DNA from: JBDRCU01 sp043821485
GTDB taxonomy: Bacteria > Patescibacteriota > Minisyncoccia > 2-02-FULL-40-12 > IGHO2-01-FULL-4-A
Direction: 5' to 3'
Length of the DNA stretch: 35,918 nt
NCBI GenBank assembly: GCA_043821485.1
Contig: JBDRCU010000026.1
Location: 1-35,918 of the forward strand
This document shows positions 14,950 through 23,130 of this stretch, piece by piece (the first letter of the stretch is position 1; every line of letters starts with the position of its first letter). Made by a program: the position numbers and the translations under genes. A model generated the notes under the pieces. The model searched no databases, was not told the origin of the DNA, and saw nothing but the letters and a program-made list of their open reading frames with translations.

Positions 14950-15138
14950 ATGGACAACGACGAAACAGCGATCATAAGGACCTTCGCAGAAAAGACAGTA
15001 GAAACCGAGACTGCAAAAGAAGCCGAGAAGTGTCTCATGAATCTCGACGAACCTCCGTCTAAATTCATGAGTAAAAAAGACTGGCTGATGCTGGCAGTCG
15101 GCATCTCGATCCTTCTCGTACTTATAGTGTTCCTATAG
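14950..15138 (+). CDS. Small tail-anchored membrane protein
   Basis: This 62-aa product starts at the ATG at 14950. That start is preferred over an in-frame TTG at 14899 because AAAGGA, a rare clear Shine-Dalgarno-like site in this window, lies just upstream. The first 40 residues are acidic and probably helical (TFAEKTVETETAKEAEKCLM). The last 18 form a membrane helix (LMLAVGISILLVLIVFL), so the protein would be C-terminally anchored. An intrinsic terminator overlaps its end. The function is unknown. Confidence 0.6.
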   Translation: MDNDETAIIRTFAEKTVETETAKEAEKCLMNLDEPPSKFMSKKDWLMLAVGISILLVLIVFL

Positions 15139-15160
15139 CCTCACGGCTATAATATTTTTT
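15135..15160 (+). terminator. Intrinsic terminator
   Basis: ATAGCC-TCAC-GGCTAT forms a 6-bp stem starting at the end of the 14950-15138 gene, followed by AATATTTTTT. A second, GC-rich hairpin (15178-15196) follows and may stop atp transcription from the other side, although it lacks a T-run. Confidence 0.6.
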
Positions 15161-15218
15161 GTTCTTTAGTACCTGCAGGCCGCCTCCCCGGTGGCCGTTT
15201 GCGTTCTTAAAATAAATT

Positions 15219-15458
15219 TTAATCAATCAATACATTAACACTATTGTCCGGGCTTACTTCAAGAAAACCTGAATTCACTGCAACTTCGATTACCTTACCG
15301 TTCGTATCTGTTATTTTTGCTGCGCATTTTTCAAGTACTGTTACAAGAGGCCTATGATTATCCAAAATCGTAATCTCCCCTGCAGTCGTCTTAATATTAA
15401 GAGATATTATATCCCCTTCGTATTCCAGTCCCTTTAATGATGTAACGTTTAATTGCAT
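15219..15458 (-). CDS. atpC: ATP synthase epsilon subunit, N-terminal domain only
   Basis: This 79-aa protein covers only the beta-sandwich domain of epsilon (MQLNVTSLKGLEYEGDIISL, AGEITILDNHRPLVTVL, VNSGFLEVSPDNSVNVLID). That domain binds gamma and the c-ring. The usual subunit is 130-140 aa and ends in a two-helix domain that can inhibit ATP hydrolysis; that domain is absent. It is the last gene of the operon and starts one base after an unrecognised 82-aa gene. Confidence 0.92.
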   Translation of the reverse strand: MQLNVTSLKGLEYEGDIISLNIKTTAGEITILDNHRPLVTVLEKCAAKITDTNGKVIEVAVNSGFLEVSPDNSVNVLID

Positions 15459-15459
15459 T

Positions 15460-15708
15460 TTAGTTGACTACCCTATCAGGTGTATCCGTGATAAGGTCGT
15501 GTTGTTTTAAGTCGTCCTCTAAAACTTCTATACTTTTAATAAGAACAGAAAGTTCAATTTTTTGATCTGGAGACAATTTATGTTCCGACTTAATATTTTC
15601 TAATTCTTTCAATCTATTGAGCATCTCACCTAGCAATTCCTCTGACTCTGCAGACTCATCTGCAAACTCTATTTCTGTCTTCGGTCTGTTTGTTGCTTTT
15701 TCATCCAT
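15460..15708 (-). CDS. Small helical protein between atpD and atpC
   Basis: This 82-aa acidic protein has two predicted helices, at about 20-42 (AESEELLGEMLNRLKELENI) and 46-70 (SPDQKIELSVLIKSIEVLED), and no membrane segment. I do not recognise a family. It lies in the operon 18 bases after atpD and one base before atpC, where no gene is usually found. Because epsilon here lacks its helical domain, a role as a separate helical partner is worth considering. That is only an inference. Confidence 0.75.
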   Translation of the reverse strand: MDEKATNRPKTEIEFADESAESEELLGEMLNRLKELENIKSEHKLSPDQKIELSVLIKSIEVLEDDLKQHDLITDTPDRVVN

Positions 15709-15726
15709 TTTTAAAATATTTTTATT

Positions 15727-17097
15727 CTACGAACTCAAACTACCTTTCATATAGAAGAAGTCTTCTGGTTGATCATCATACTTGCCTTCTATAATATCTG
15801 CAAAGTCCTGGATGTCTTGTTCAAGCGATACATATTGTCCATCTGTTCCCGTGAATGTTTCTGCTACGAAAAATGGCTGTGAAAGGAATTTCTGGATTCT
15901 TCGTGCGCGATTAACAGTTCGCTTATCTTCATCAGATAGTTCTTCCATACCAAGAATTGCAATAATGTCTTGAAGCTCTTTATAACGCTGTAAAATTTCT
16001 TTAACTTGCTGTGCAACTCTGTAATGTTTTTCTCCTACAATTTTTGGATCTAATGCTGTTGAATTAGATGCCAAAGGATCAACTGCAGGATAGATGCCAA
16101 TTTCAGTTAAAGCACGCGACAAGACAATAGTTGAATCCAAGTGAGCGAATGTTGCTGCTGGTGCAGGGTCTGTAATATCGTCAGCCGGAACATAGATAGC
16201 TTGTACGGATGTCACTGATCCATCTTTGGTTGAAGTGATTCTTTCCTGAAGCGCCCCCATTTCAGTTGCTAAGGTTGGCTGATATCCTACTGCTGAAGGA
16301 ACGCGTCCTAGCAATGTAGATACCTCTGAACCAGCCTGCGAAAATCGAAAAATGTTATCTATGAATAACAATGTATCTCTATGCTCTTCGTCTCGAAAGT
16401 ATTCAGCCATGGTTAGAGCTGCAAGTCCTACTCGAAGTCTAGCTCCTGGAACTTCATTCATTTGTCCAAATACCAATGCTGTTTTATCAATAACGCCTGA
16501 TTCCATCATTTCATTGTATAAATCATTTCCTTCACGAGTACGCTCTCCTACTCCTGCAAATACTGAATAACCCCCTGACTCTTCTGCAATATTACGTATA
16601 AACTCCTGAAGAAGTACGGTCTTACCTACTCCGGCACCGCCAAAGAGTCCAACTTTACCTCCTTTTACAAAAGGAGCCAATAAGTCGATAACCTTAATAC
16701 CTGTTTGGAATACTTCAACTTTAGTTGATTGATCTTCAAGTGCTGGAGCTGGTCTATGAATTGGCCATCTTTTAGTAAATTTAGTTTCTTTGCCTTTTTC
16801 TTCATTAAGTGTTTCACCAAATACATTAAATAGCTTACCAAGCGTTTCCGGACCAACAGGGACAGACAGTGGTGCTCCTGTATCTGTTACTTCGGTTCCG
16901 CGTGCGATACCATCAGTTGAATTAAGTCCAATTGCTCGTACGCGTCCTGGTTCCAAATGTTTTGCTACTTCAAAAACTAATTTACCACTTGGCCCTTCGA
17001 CCGTAAGTGCATTGTTCAGCTCCGGCATATCTCCTCCTTCGGGAAACTGCACATCAATAACCGGACCTATGATTTGTGTTATTGTTCCTTTTTGCAT
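15727..17097 (-). CDS. atpD: ATP synthase beta subunit
   Basis: This 456-aa catalytic subunit of F1 carries the P-loop GGAGVGKT (153-160), the catalytic Glu in GVGERTREG (E185), and the signatures MNEVPGARLRVGLAALTMAE and FIDNIFRFSQAGSEVSTLLG. The DELSEED loop appears as MEELSDEDK. The C-terminal helical domain is complete (FVAETFTGTDGQYVSLEQ). It hydrolyses or makes ATP at the alpha/beta interfaces. The length is normal. Confidence 0.98.
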   Translation of the reverse strand: MQKGTITQIIGPVIDVQFPEGGDMPELNNALTVEGPSGKLVFEVAKHLEPGRVRAIGLNSTDGIARGTEVTDTGAPLSVPVGPETLGKLFNVFGETLNEEKGKETKFTKRWPIHRPAPALEDQSTKVEVFQTGIKVIDLLAPFVKGGKVGLFGGAGVGKTVLLQEFIRNIAEESGGYSVFAGVGERTREGNDLYNEMMESGVIDKTALVFGQMNEVPGARLRVGLAALTMAEYFRDEEHRDTLLFIDNIFRFSQAGSEVSTLLGRVPSAVGYQPTLATEMGALQERITSTKDGSVTSVQAIYVPADDITDPAPAATFAHLDSTIVLSRALTEIGIYPAVDPLASNSTALDPKIVGEKHYRVAQQVKEILQRYKELQDIIAILGMEELSDEDKRTVNRARRIQKFLSQPFFVAETFTGTDGQYVSLEQDIQDFADIIEGKYDDQPEDFFYMKGSLSS

Positions 17098-17121
17098 CTT
17101 AATTTAATTAATTATTTAATA

Positions 17122-18063
17122 TTAATTTAAAGCGTTTTGGGTTGATGTTATCTCGATAATCTCATTTGTAATCCCTGCTTGTCTTGCTTTGTTATATTGT
17201 AATGTCAGCGTATCAGATAATTCGACTGCATTATCTGAAGCTGTCTTCATTGCTACTCGTCTGGCTGAATGCTCTGATGCATTAGCTTCAAGAACCAGAT
17301 GATACAATTGCATTGTAACTAAATGTGGGATTAATAACTTAAGCGCCTCCTGCGGTGTTGGTTCAAAAATATACTTCTCTTCATCTTCTACTTCTTTTAC
17401 TTCTACTCTCCCACTCTCTTCGCCAGCATGCTTTCCTGATTCAGGGATTATCTCTTCAACTGTTTGGCGGATCTTTTCAAAATCTACCGGAAGCATCTGC
17501 CTTTCAATAACTTCCTGCTTCAAAGTAGATCTAAAATGCATTGAAATTGTTATAACTCTGTCATAAGTTCCTTTTTCGTAACCTTGAGTTAAAATATCCG
17601 TCAATGGTTGGATTTCTGATGAAGCAACGTGATCGCCAAAATCCTGAAAGCTCTCAACAATATTAAAACCTTTCTTCTTAGCATAATTAGTTGCTTTCTT
17701 TCCTACTGTGACTACATCGTATTCGTGTTCTGATTTATCTGCATATTCATCTTTTTCAAAAAAACTATCAGCATGCTTAAACATCTGCGAATTAAATGAT
17801 CCGATCAATCCACGATCCGAAGTCATTATTACAACCAATGTACGCTTAATCTCACGCTTTTGAGTCAGAGGTGTTACCAGCGGAGCATAATGGCTAATGC
17901 GATCAAGAAGCTCAAGCACCTTGTACGCATAAGGTCTTGAACGCAAAGCAACTTCCTGCGATCTGCGCATCTTTGTTGTTGCAACCACCTCCATAGCCTT
18001 TGTTATCTGGCCTACATTCTTAACTGCCTTCCGACGCGATTGTATTTGCTGTAATGATGCCAT
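17122..18063 (-). CDS. atpG: ATP synthase gamma subunit
   Basis: This 313-aa central-stalk subunit has the N-terminal helix (QIQSRRKAVKNVGQITKAME, VVATTKMRRSQ) and the C-terminal helix (RVAMKTASDNAVELSDTLTL) that form the rotating coiled coil. The Rossmann-like middle begins TLVVIMTSDRGLIGSFNSQM. There is an acidic insertion at about 212-235 (HAGEESGRVEVKEVEDEEK), making it a little longer than usual. It starts two bases after the 178-aa extra gene. Confidence 0.96.
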   Translation of the reverse strand: MASLQQIQSRRKAVKNVGQITKAMEVVATTKMRRSQEVALRSRPYAYKVLELLDRISHYAPLVTPLTQKREIKRTLVVIMTSDRGLIGSFNSQMFKHADSFFEKDEYADKSEHEYDVVTVGKKATNYAKKKGFNIVESFQDFGDHVASSEIQPLTDILTQGYEKGTYDRVITISMHFRSTLKQEVIERQMLPVDFEKIRQTVEEIIPESGKHAGEESGRVEVKEVEDEEKYIFEPTPQEALKLLIPHLVTMQLYHLVLEANASEHSARRVAMKTASDNAVELSDTLTLQYNKARQAGITNEIIEITSTQNALN

Positions 18064-18065
18064 GC

Positions 18066-18602
18066 TTAATCTACAAAGACTAGATTACTTAATATTTCGT
18101 TAATTATATCCTGATCTAGGCTCTCATCAAAATATACGGAATATCCTTCGTAATAGAGATCCTGGCTCGTTTCTTCAATAATCACTTCATCTTCAATCAT
18201 GTAATATATATTCTCGGCTTCATTCAACCACCACTCCGTCTCGTCGATCGTTGTCTTTTCATAGTCTACGAAATATAAAGATGCTATTGCGTGTACTCTG
18301 TCTATCGAGAGATCAAATATACGGTCATGTGGAGTACATATTATATTACCATTGTCATCACCCTCGCATTCCACATCTTTATTATCTTCTACTGATTCTG
18401 GTGACAAGTAAGCCCATCCTCCACCAGGATGCAATTGCTGAGAATAAGCCTCCCAGTCACTTGGCAACATAACTTCAAATCCTCCTATTTCATTTTCGAA
18501 AGCCTTCCAGTCAGATACATCTACATCTCCTTCGCCTTTTACAAACCAAAATACTAATATTGCTACAACTATTATGACTATGATTAATATAATTTTCTTC
18601 AT
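18066..18602 (-). CDS. Membrane-anchored extracytoplasmic protein inserted between atpA and atpG
   Basis: This 178-aa protein has an N-terminal membrane anchor or signal (IILIIVIIVVAILVFWFV, residues 3-20). The rest is a soluble domain of about 150 residues. A segment FENEIGGFEVMLPSDWEAYS resembles the start of PsbP/MOG1-like folds. CEGDDNGNIIC holds two Cys that could pair outside the cell. The ending is INEILSNLVFVD. It is not a known ATP synthase subunit. It is tightly spaced in the operon (18 and 2 bases), so it is co-expressed. The fold assignment is weak. Confidence 0.78.
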   Translation of the reverse strand: MKKIILIIVIIVVAILVFWFVKGEGDVDVSDWKAFENEIGGFEVMLPSDWEAYSQQLHPGGGWAYLSPESVEDNKDVECEGDDNGNIICTPHDRIFDLSIDRVHAIASLYFVDYEKTTIDETEWWLNEAENIYYMIEDEVIIEETSQDLYYEGYSVYFDESLDQDIINEILSNLVFVD

Positions 18603-18620
18603 GTTAGTTATCGTTAATTA

Positions 18621-20162
18621 CTATGCTTTAAATGTTCTCTTAAATCCTTCTATAGCTTTTTTAAGTGACTCTTCTGCTTTATCATCTAGCTGTCCTGATT
18701 CAACGATTGGCTTAATTACATCCTCTTCATTTGTCTTAGCGATATAGTCATATAGACCTTTTTCGAATTTGGAAACATCACTCAATGCAACATCATCCAT
18801 GTGTCCATTTGTTGCCGTGTAAATAGCAATGACTTGATTATAGAATTCAATTGGTTCACTGTCATTTTGTTTCAAAATCTCAACCAGAAGCTGTCCTCGT
18901 GCAATTTGTTTCTTTGTATTCTCATCAAGATCAGAAGCAAATTGAACGAATGCCTGCAATTCTCTGAATTGTGCAAGTTCAAGTCTTAGCTTACCTGCAA
19001 TCTTCTTCATTGCTTTGGTTTGCGCTGATGAACCAACACGAGATACTGACAAACCAGCATTAATAGCAGGTCTTACACCTTGATTGAATAAATCAGATTC
19101 AAGATAAATTTGACCATCTGTAATTGAAATTACATTTGTTGGAATGTATGCAGATACATCTCCAAGCTGTGTTTCAATAACTGGCAAGGCTGTTAATGAT
19201 CCTCCACCATTTTCTTTATTAAGCTTGGCTGCACGTTCAAGAAGTCTTGAATGAAGATAAAATACATCTCCGGGATAAGCTTCTCTTCCTGGAGGTCTGC
19301 GAAGCAATAATGACAATTGTCTGTAAGCATTTGCATGCTTAGACAAATCATCATAGATCACAAGTGCATCCTGTCCTTTGTCCATAAAATATTCTCCTAT
19401 TGCACATCCTGCAAATGGTGCAAGATATTGCAATGATGCTGGAGATGAAGCAGCTGCAGAAACAACAACGGTATAATCCATTGCTCCTGCTTCTTCAAGA
19501 CGTTTTACTAATTGTGCAACCTTTGAGCTCTTCTGACCTATTGCAACATAAATACATGTAACTTGAGGTCTACCGAGCTTGGCATCTGCTTTTTGATTTA
19601 AAATAGTATCTATTGCGATGGCTGTTTTACCTGTTTGACGGTCTCCAATAATAAGCTCTCTTTGACCGCGCCCCAATGGAATCATCGCGTCGATGGCTTT
19701 TATCCCTGTATGCACAGGCGCATTAACAGATTCACGAGCTACTACTGATGGCGCATTTCTTTCAAGAAGGTAATCTTTGGCATCTTTAGAATCAACATAA
19801 ATTTTGCCTTTTCCATCCAAAGGTTCACCCAATGGGTCAACAACGCGTCCGATTATCGCATCCCCTACTGGGATAGATAATACTTTGCCGGTTTGACGTA
19901 CTTTATCGCCGACACGAACAGCATTTTCATCTCCGAGTACAACAGTTCCTATAAAGTTTTCTTCAAGGTTAAATGCTGATGCTGGAATTTGACCGCTTTC
20001 TGTCTCAATAATTAAAATTTCCTGGCTAAGCGCCTTCCTCAAACCGGAAATTTTCGCAATTCCATCTCCAGTCTCTACAACTGTGCCGACTTCTTCAAGT
20101 CCGCCTTCATCTTTGTAGCCGGAAATTTCTTGCTTTAGTTTTTCAATAATTTCGTAGCTCAT
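18621..20162 (-). CDS. atpA: ATP synthase alpha subunit
   Basis: This 513-aa non-catalytic nucleotide-binding subunit of F1 has the P-loop GDRQTGKT (173-180), IYVAIGQKSSKVAQLVKRLE, ALVIYDDLSKHANAYRQLSL and the family signature PAINAGLSVSRVGSSAQ. The C-terminal domain is complete and the length is normal. It starts one base after atpH ends and is followed by the 178-aa extra gene rather than by atpG directly. Confidence 0.98.
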   Translation of the reverse strand: MSYEIIEKLKQEISGYKDEGGLEEVGTVVETGDGIAKISGLRKALSQEILIIETESGQIPASAFNLEENFIGTVVLGDENAVRVGDKVRQTGKVLSIPVGDAIIGRVVDPLGEPLDGKGKIYVDSKDAKDYLLERNAPSVVARESVNAPVHTGIKAIDAMIPLGRGQRELIIGDRQTGKTAIAIDTILNQKADAKLGRPQVTCIYVAIGQKSSKVAQLVKRLEEAGAMDYTVVVSAAASSPASLQYLAPFAGCAIGEYFMDKGQDALVIYDDLSKHANAYRQLSLLLRRPPGREAYPGDVFYLHSRLLERAAKLNKENGGGSLTALPVIETQLGDVSAYIPTNVISITDGQIYLESDLFNQGVRPAINAGLSVSRVGSSAQTKAMKKIAGKLRLELAQFRELQAFVQFASDLDENTKKQIARGQLLVEILKQNDSEPIEFYNQVIAIYTATNGHMDDVALSDVSKFEKGLYDYIAKTNEEDVIKPIVESGQLDDKAEESLKKAIEGFKRTFKA

Positions 20163-20163
20163 A

Positions 20164-20544
20164 TTAATGTTTAAACAATCTAGTTAATTTTCGACGCATA
20201 GTCTTATCGAGTTCGGATTCGCCATCGATTGTAACGCGTACTCCTGCAACAAGCGACGGATTTATTTCTATCTGAATCAAATCATCTTCTGTAAATCCTT
20301 GTTTAAGCTGATTAATCAATGTCTCTGGCTGTTTGCGGGCAAATTCCAGCTTAATCATTCTCCCGCCTTCCTTAGCAACGTATATTTTTTGAATCTCCTC
20401 AATGATTGTATTTGATCGGGAAAGATCGCCATTCTTTGAAACAAGTTTAACGAAATTCCTAATCATATGCCCATGATTTGCTTCTGGTGCAGTGCTAAGC
20501 ACGTCCCAGAATGCAGTTGCATACATTGTTGAGGAATAACGCAT
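20164..20544 (-). CDS. atpH: ATP synthase delta subunit, short
   Basis: This 126-aa protein sits in the atpH position. Its C-terminal domain shows the delta/OSCP pattern LIQIEINPSLVAGVRVTIDG and TMRRKLTRLFKH. Usual length is about 175 aa, and here the N-terminal helical bundle that binds alpha is much reduced. It links the b stalk to F1. The gene is one base from each neighbour. Confidence 0.88.
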   Translation of the reverse strand: MRYSSTMYATAFWDVLSTAPEANHGHMIRNFVKLVSKNGDLSRSNTIIEEIQKIYVAKEGGRMIKLEFARKQPETLINQLKQGFTEDDLIQIEINPSLVAGVRVTIDGESELDKTMRRKLTRLFKH

Positions 20545-20545
20545 A

Positions 20546-21052
20546 CTAAGCTTTACTCTGTTTAATTTCTTTTACTGCACTGCCTATGAGCTGATCATCA
20601 ATCTTGGATGGATCTAACTCACAAGTACGCTCAATGGCAGAACGCACAAATTGATTAGCTTCATTGTAAACAGCTTCCATTTCAGTCAATCCGCGCTGTT
20701 TGGCAACAACTTGAGCTTCCTGAAGAACGGAGTCGGCTTTGCCCTCTGCTTCTGAAACTATTTCATGCCAACGTTTCTTGGCGGTTTCTTCTGAAGCACC
20801 GATTACTTTAAGTGCTTTCTCGTCTGCTTCTTTGAGCTTGATTTCTTTGACCTCATCTATCTCTGCAAGACGCCTGTCTGCTTCTTCCGCGCCTTTGAGT
20901 CCGAATTCTATTCTTTCACGTCGTTCCTGCATAACTTTAAGCAGAGGTTTGTAAACCACTGCTCGAAGTATGACAAGAAGCACGAGAAAGTTAACTGCCT
21001 GCGCAATCAACAGTTTACCGTTTATTCCTAATGTATTGAATAGTTCGGACAT
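20546..21052 (-). CDS. atpF: ATP synthase b subunit
   Basis: This 168-aa peripheral-stalk subunit has one N-terminal membrane helix (about 13-33, LLIAQAVNFLVLLVILRAVV). The typical YKPLLKVMQERRERIE follows, then a long charged coiled coil rich in A, E and K. It lies between atpE and atpH with one-base gaps. Only one b gene is present, so the stalk is probably a homodimer. Confidence 0.94.
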   Translation of the reverse strand: MSELFNTLGINGKLLIAQAVNFLVLLVILRAVVYKPLLKVMQERRERIEFGLKGAEEADRRLAEIDEVKEIKLKEADEKALKVIGASEETAKKRWHEIVSEAEGKADSVLQEAQVVAKQRGLTEMEAVYNEANQFVRSAIERTCELDPSKIDDQLIGSAVKEIKQSKA

Positions 21053-21053
21053 C

Positions 21054-21269
21054 TTATACGAACTTTAGAATAAGGGATACGACTAACGCATAAATAGCGA
21101 TAGCTTCTGCGAAAGCAATTGCCAAGATCATGGCAGTCTGAATCTTAGAAGCGCCTTCTGGATTGCGGCCTATAGCTTCGGAAGCCTTTGAACCTATCAT
21201 ACCAATTGCAAGAGCCGGCATGATAGTACCTGCAGCCATAACGATCGCGATAGCAAATGATGAATCCAT
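21054..21269 (-). CDS. atpE: ATP synthase c subunit, proton type
   Basis: This 71-aa hairpin of two membrane helices has the polar loop IGRNPE (33-38). The ion-carrying carboxylate is E55 in AFAEAIAIYALV. Na+-binding c subunits need a Gln in helix 1 and Ser/Thr after the Glu; here those positions are I22 and A56, so it looks like a proton-translocating ring. Homo-oligomers form the rotor. Confidence 0.96.
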   Translation of the reverse strand: MDSSFAIAIVMAAGTIMPALAIGMIGSKASEAIGRNPEGASKIQTAMILAIAFAEAIAIYALVVSLILKFV

Positions 21270-21346
21270 AATATTTTTGTTATCTAACTAATATATTCGA
21301 CCATTAACTCAATAGTGAAACTCTCTGAAAGAGATCCACTAGCAAA

Positions 21347-22102
21347 TCAATGCTCTTCTGCCGTTGCCATGCTCACGAATACAAGCGTCAGCATTGCAAA
21401 TATGAATGCCTGAATAAATCCTACAAATATTTCAAGGAACAAAAACGGCAATGGAACGAAATATGGGACAAGGAATGCGACGATTAATAACAATACCTCT
21501 CCTGCAAATATATTACCAAATAGCCTGAAAGAGAACGAAATAATCTTAACAAACTCAGATATAAACTCAAGTATGCCAACAAATGTAAATATTGGAAATG
21601 GTTTTTTAAATGTAAAGAATTTTCCAAAATATTTCTTAAACCCAATCACAAAAATACCCAAAAAATTTGCAGCAAGTACAGAAATTATTGCAATTGCAAT
21701 TGTAAAGTTCAAATCTGCTGCTGGTGCGCGAAATAGCGGAACTAGGACCTCGTGTCCGTCGTGTACCTGATACAAGCCGATAGATCCTGCTCCGGGAAAA
21801 AGTCCAAGCCAGTTTGAAATCATGACAAACAAAAAAATCGTAGCAATCAATGGCAAATACTGTTCAGCTGTTTTGCGATTGCCGAGAACAGACTCCATAA
21901 GTCCCAATAAAAGATCGACAAACCATTCCATTATATTCTGCAAACCACGCGGAATCATCGCAAATTTACCCCTATAGACAAGAGCAAAAATTAAAAACAG
22001 CACCAGAGTTATGACTGCTAGTAATATTGAATTAGTCACATCAAATGACCCTATTGAGAATAACTTTTCAGCTTGTATTGATATTACTGGTCCTTCTGCC
22101 AT
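21347..22102 (-). CDS. atpB: ATP synthase a subunit
   Basis: This 251-aa membrane subunit forms the ion half-channels. The essential Arg is R193 in ISFSFRLFGNIFAGEVLLL. The C-terminal helix carries FVGFIQAFIFAMLTLVFVSM, typical of the family. Five or more hydrophobic helices are visible. It opens the operon; atpI is absent. A leader of about 160 bases with hairpins and a tandem repeat precedes it. Confidence 0.97.
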   Translation of the reverse strand: MAEGPVISIQAEKLFSIGSFDVTNSILLAVITLVLFLIFALVYRGKFAMIPRGLQNIMEWFVDLLLGLMESVLGNRKTAEQYLPLIATIFLFVMISNWLGLFPGAGSIGLYQVHDGHEVLVPLFRAPAADLNFTIAIAIISVLAANFLGIFVIGFKKYFGKFFTFKKPFPIFTFVGILEFISEFVKIISFSFRLFGNIFAGEVLLLIVAFLVPYFVPLPFLFLEIFVGFIQAFIFAMLTLVFVSMATAEEH

Positions 22103-22299
22103 TGGTTTAGAATAAAAGTTAGTTTAGAATAAAAGTCCAAAAATTGGGCTTTTGTAGCCCTGCAGTTCAGCACCTAACGTTGCGAATGCAACGATTTAGC
22201 TATTCAGCGCGCCGAACAGTTAAATCTTAACATTTCATTGGCATTCAGACCAGTGCCGAACCAACACCAAAATCATAACATATTGGCCCTTAAAATCAA
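22103..22299 (-). promoter_or_regulatory. Promoter and structured leader of the atp operon
   Basis: On the minus strand, TTGATT (22299-22294), a 16-bp spacer and TATGAT (22277-22272) form a promoter, giving a leader of about 160 nt. The leader can form CGTTGC-ATTC-GCAACG (22193-22178). It can also form GGGCT-ACAAA-AGCCC followed by AATTTTT (22160-22139), which resembles an attenuator. Just before the ATG, a 15-bp unit is repeated in tandem at a 17-bp period (22105-22119, 22122-22136). No Shine-Dalgarno site is visible. Confidence 0.5.
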
Positions 22300-22309
22300 C
22301 AAACCACTA

Positions 22310-23050
22310 TTATTTCTTTTGTGCTATTCGCTCAAATGCACGCAAAACTTCAAGCGGCAAAGCAAATATCACAGTGTTAGATTGATCAGAACTTAAATCA
22401 TTAAGCGATTGGAGTGTTCTAATATGTAATGCTCCTGCTTCTGATGACAGAATATGTGCTGCTTTTGCAAGATTGTCTGCGGCAACAACTTCACCTTCTG
22501 CTTTAATGATGACTGCACGACGTTCACGTTCTGCTTCTGCTTGTTTTGCAATCGTTCGTTCCATATCAGTAGGGAGGGAAACATCTTTCAGTGTAACGCT
22601 CTCCACCTTGATCCCCCAAGCATCGCTTACCTTGTCAACTATCATACGGATACGTTCAGAGACATTGTCTCTTTCAGCAAGCAATTCATCGAGTTCAACT
22701 TCACCAACGACATCGCGCATTGTTGTCTGAGCAAGCTGTGACATTGCATGAAAAAAGTTCTCTACTTCAAGGATGGCCTTCATTGCATCCGAGACCTTGT
22801 AATATACAACCGCATTCACTGCCACTGAAATATTATCTTTTGTGATGGCTTTCTGATCAGGCACATCAACTGCTTTTACACGAAGGTCTACCTTGGTCAT
22901 GCTTTGGAATATCGGAATGATAATACGCCATCCGGGATTCTTAAGCCCTGTATAGCGCCCCATGGTAAATTTGACGCCACGCTCAAATTGATTTACCTGC
23001 CTAATACTGATCAAAAACAGGAATGCTATGACAATTATTGCTATATACAT
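22310..23050 (-). CDS. Slipin / stomatin-like SPFH membrane protein
   Basis: This 246-aa SPFH protein has an N-terminal membrane segment (YIAIIVIAFLFLISI). The SPFH domain follows (QVNQFERGVKFTMGRYTGLK, NPGWRIIIPIFQSMTKVDLR, VPDQKAITKDNISVAVNAVV). A helical region then shows RDVVGEVELDELLAERDNVS and AEAERERRAVIIKAEGE. Such proteins form oligomeric membrane scaffolds. A NfeD partner is common but not seen here. The frame stays open to a TTG at 23107, but that TTG is part of a -35 box, so the ATG at 23050 is the better start. Confidence 0.92.
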   Translation of the reverse strand: MYIAIIVIAFLFLISIRQVNQFERGVKFTMGRYTGLKNPGWRIIIPIFQSMTKVDLRVKAVDVPDQKAITKDNISVAVNAVVYYKVSDAMKAILEVENFFHAMSQLAQTTMRDVVGEVELDELLAERDNVSERIRMIVDKVSDAWGIKVESVTLKDVSLPTDMERTIAKQAEAERERRAVIIKAEGEVVAADNLAKAAHILSSEAGALHIRTLQSLNDLSSDQSNTVIFALPLEVLRAFERIAQKK

Positions 23051-23078
23051 ATTAGAAGTATTAATTATTATTGCCTTG

Positions 23079-23107
23079 ATTATATCCCCCAACGTCTCAA
23101 ATTGCAA
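23079..23107 (-). promoter_or_regulatory. Promoter of the slipin gene
   Basis: TTGCAA (23107-23102), a 17-bp spacer and a perfect TATAAT (23084-23079) read on the minus strand. The start would be near 23072, about 22 nt before the ATG at 23050. This is the best sigma-70 promoter in the window. Confidence 0.75.
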
Positions 23108-23130
23108 TTTTTATGCTATTATTAGAACTA

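Noticed and set aside
21054..21269. Sodium-driven ATP synthase
   Set aside because: The c subunit lacks the helix-1 Gln and the Ser/Thr after the key Glu that bind Na+; I22 and A56 are there instead.
22310..23107. TTG start at 23107 for the slipin
   Set aside because: That TTG is the first part of a TTGCAA -35 box with a perfect TATAAT 17 bp downstream; the ATG at 23050 gives a normal SPFH N-terminus.
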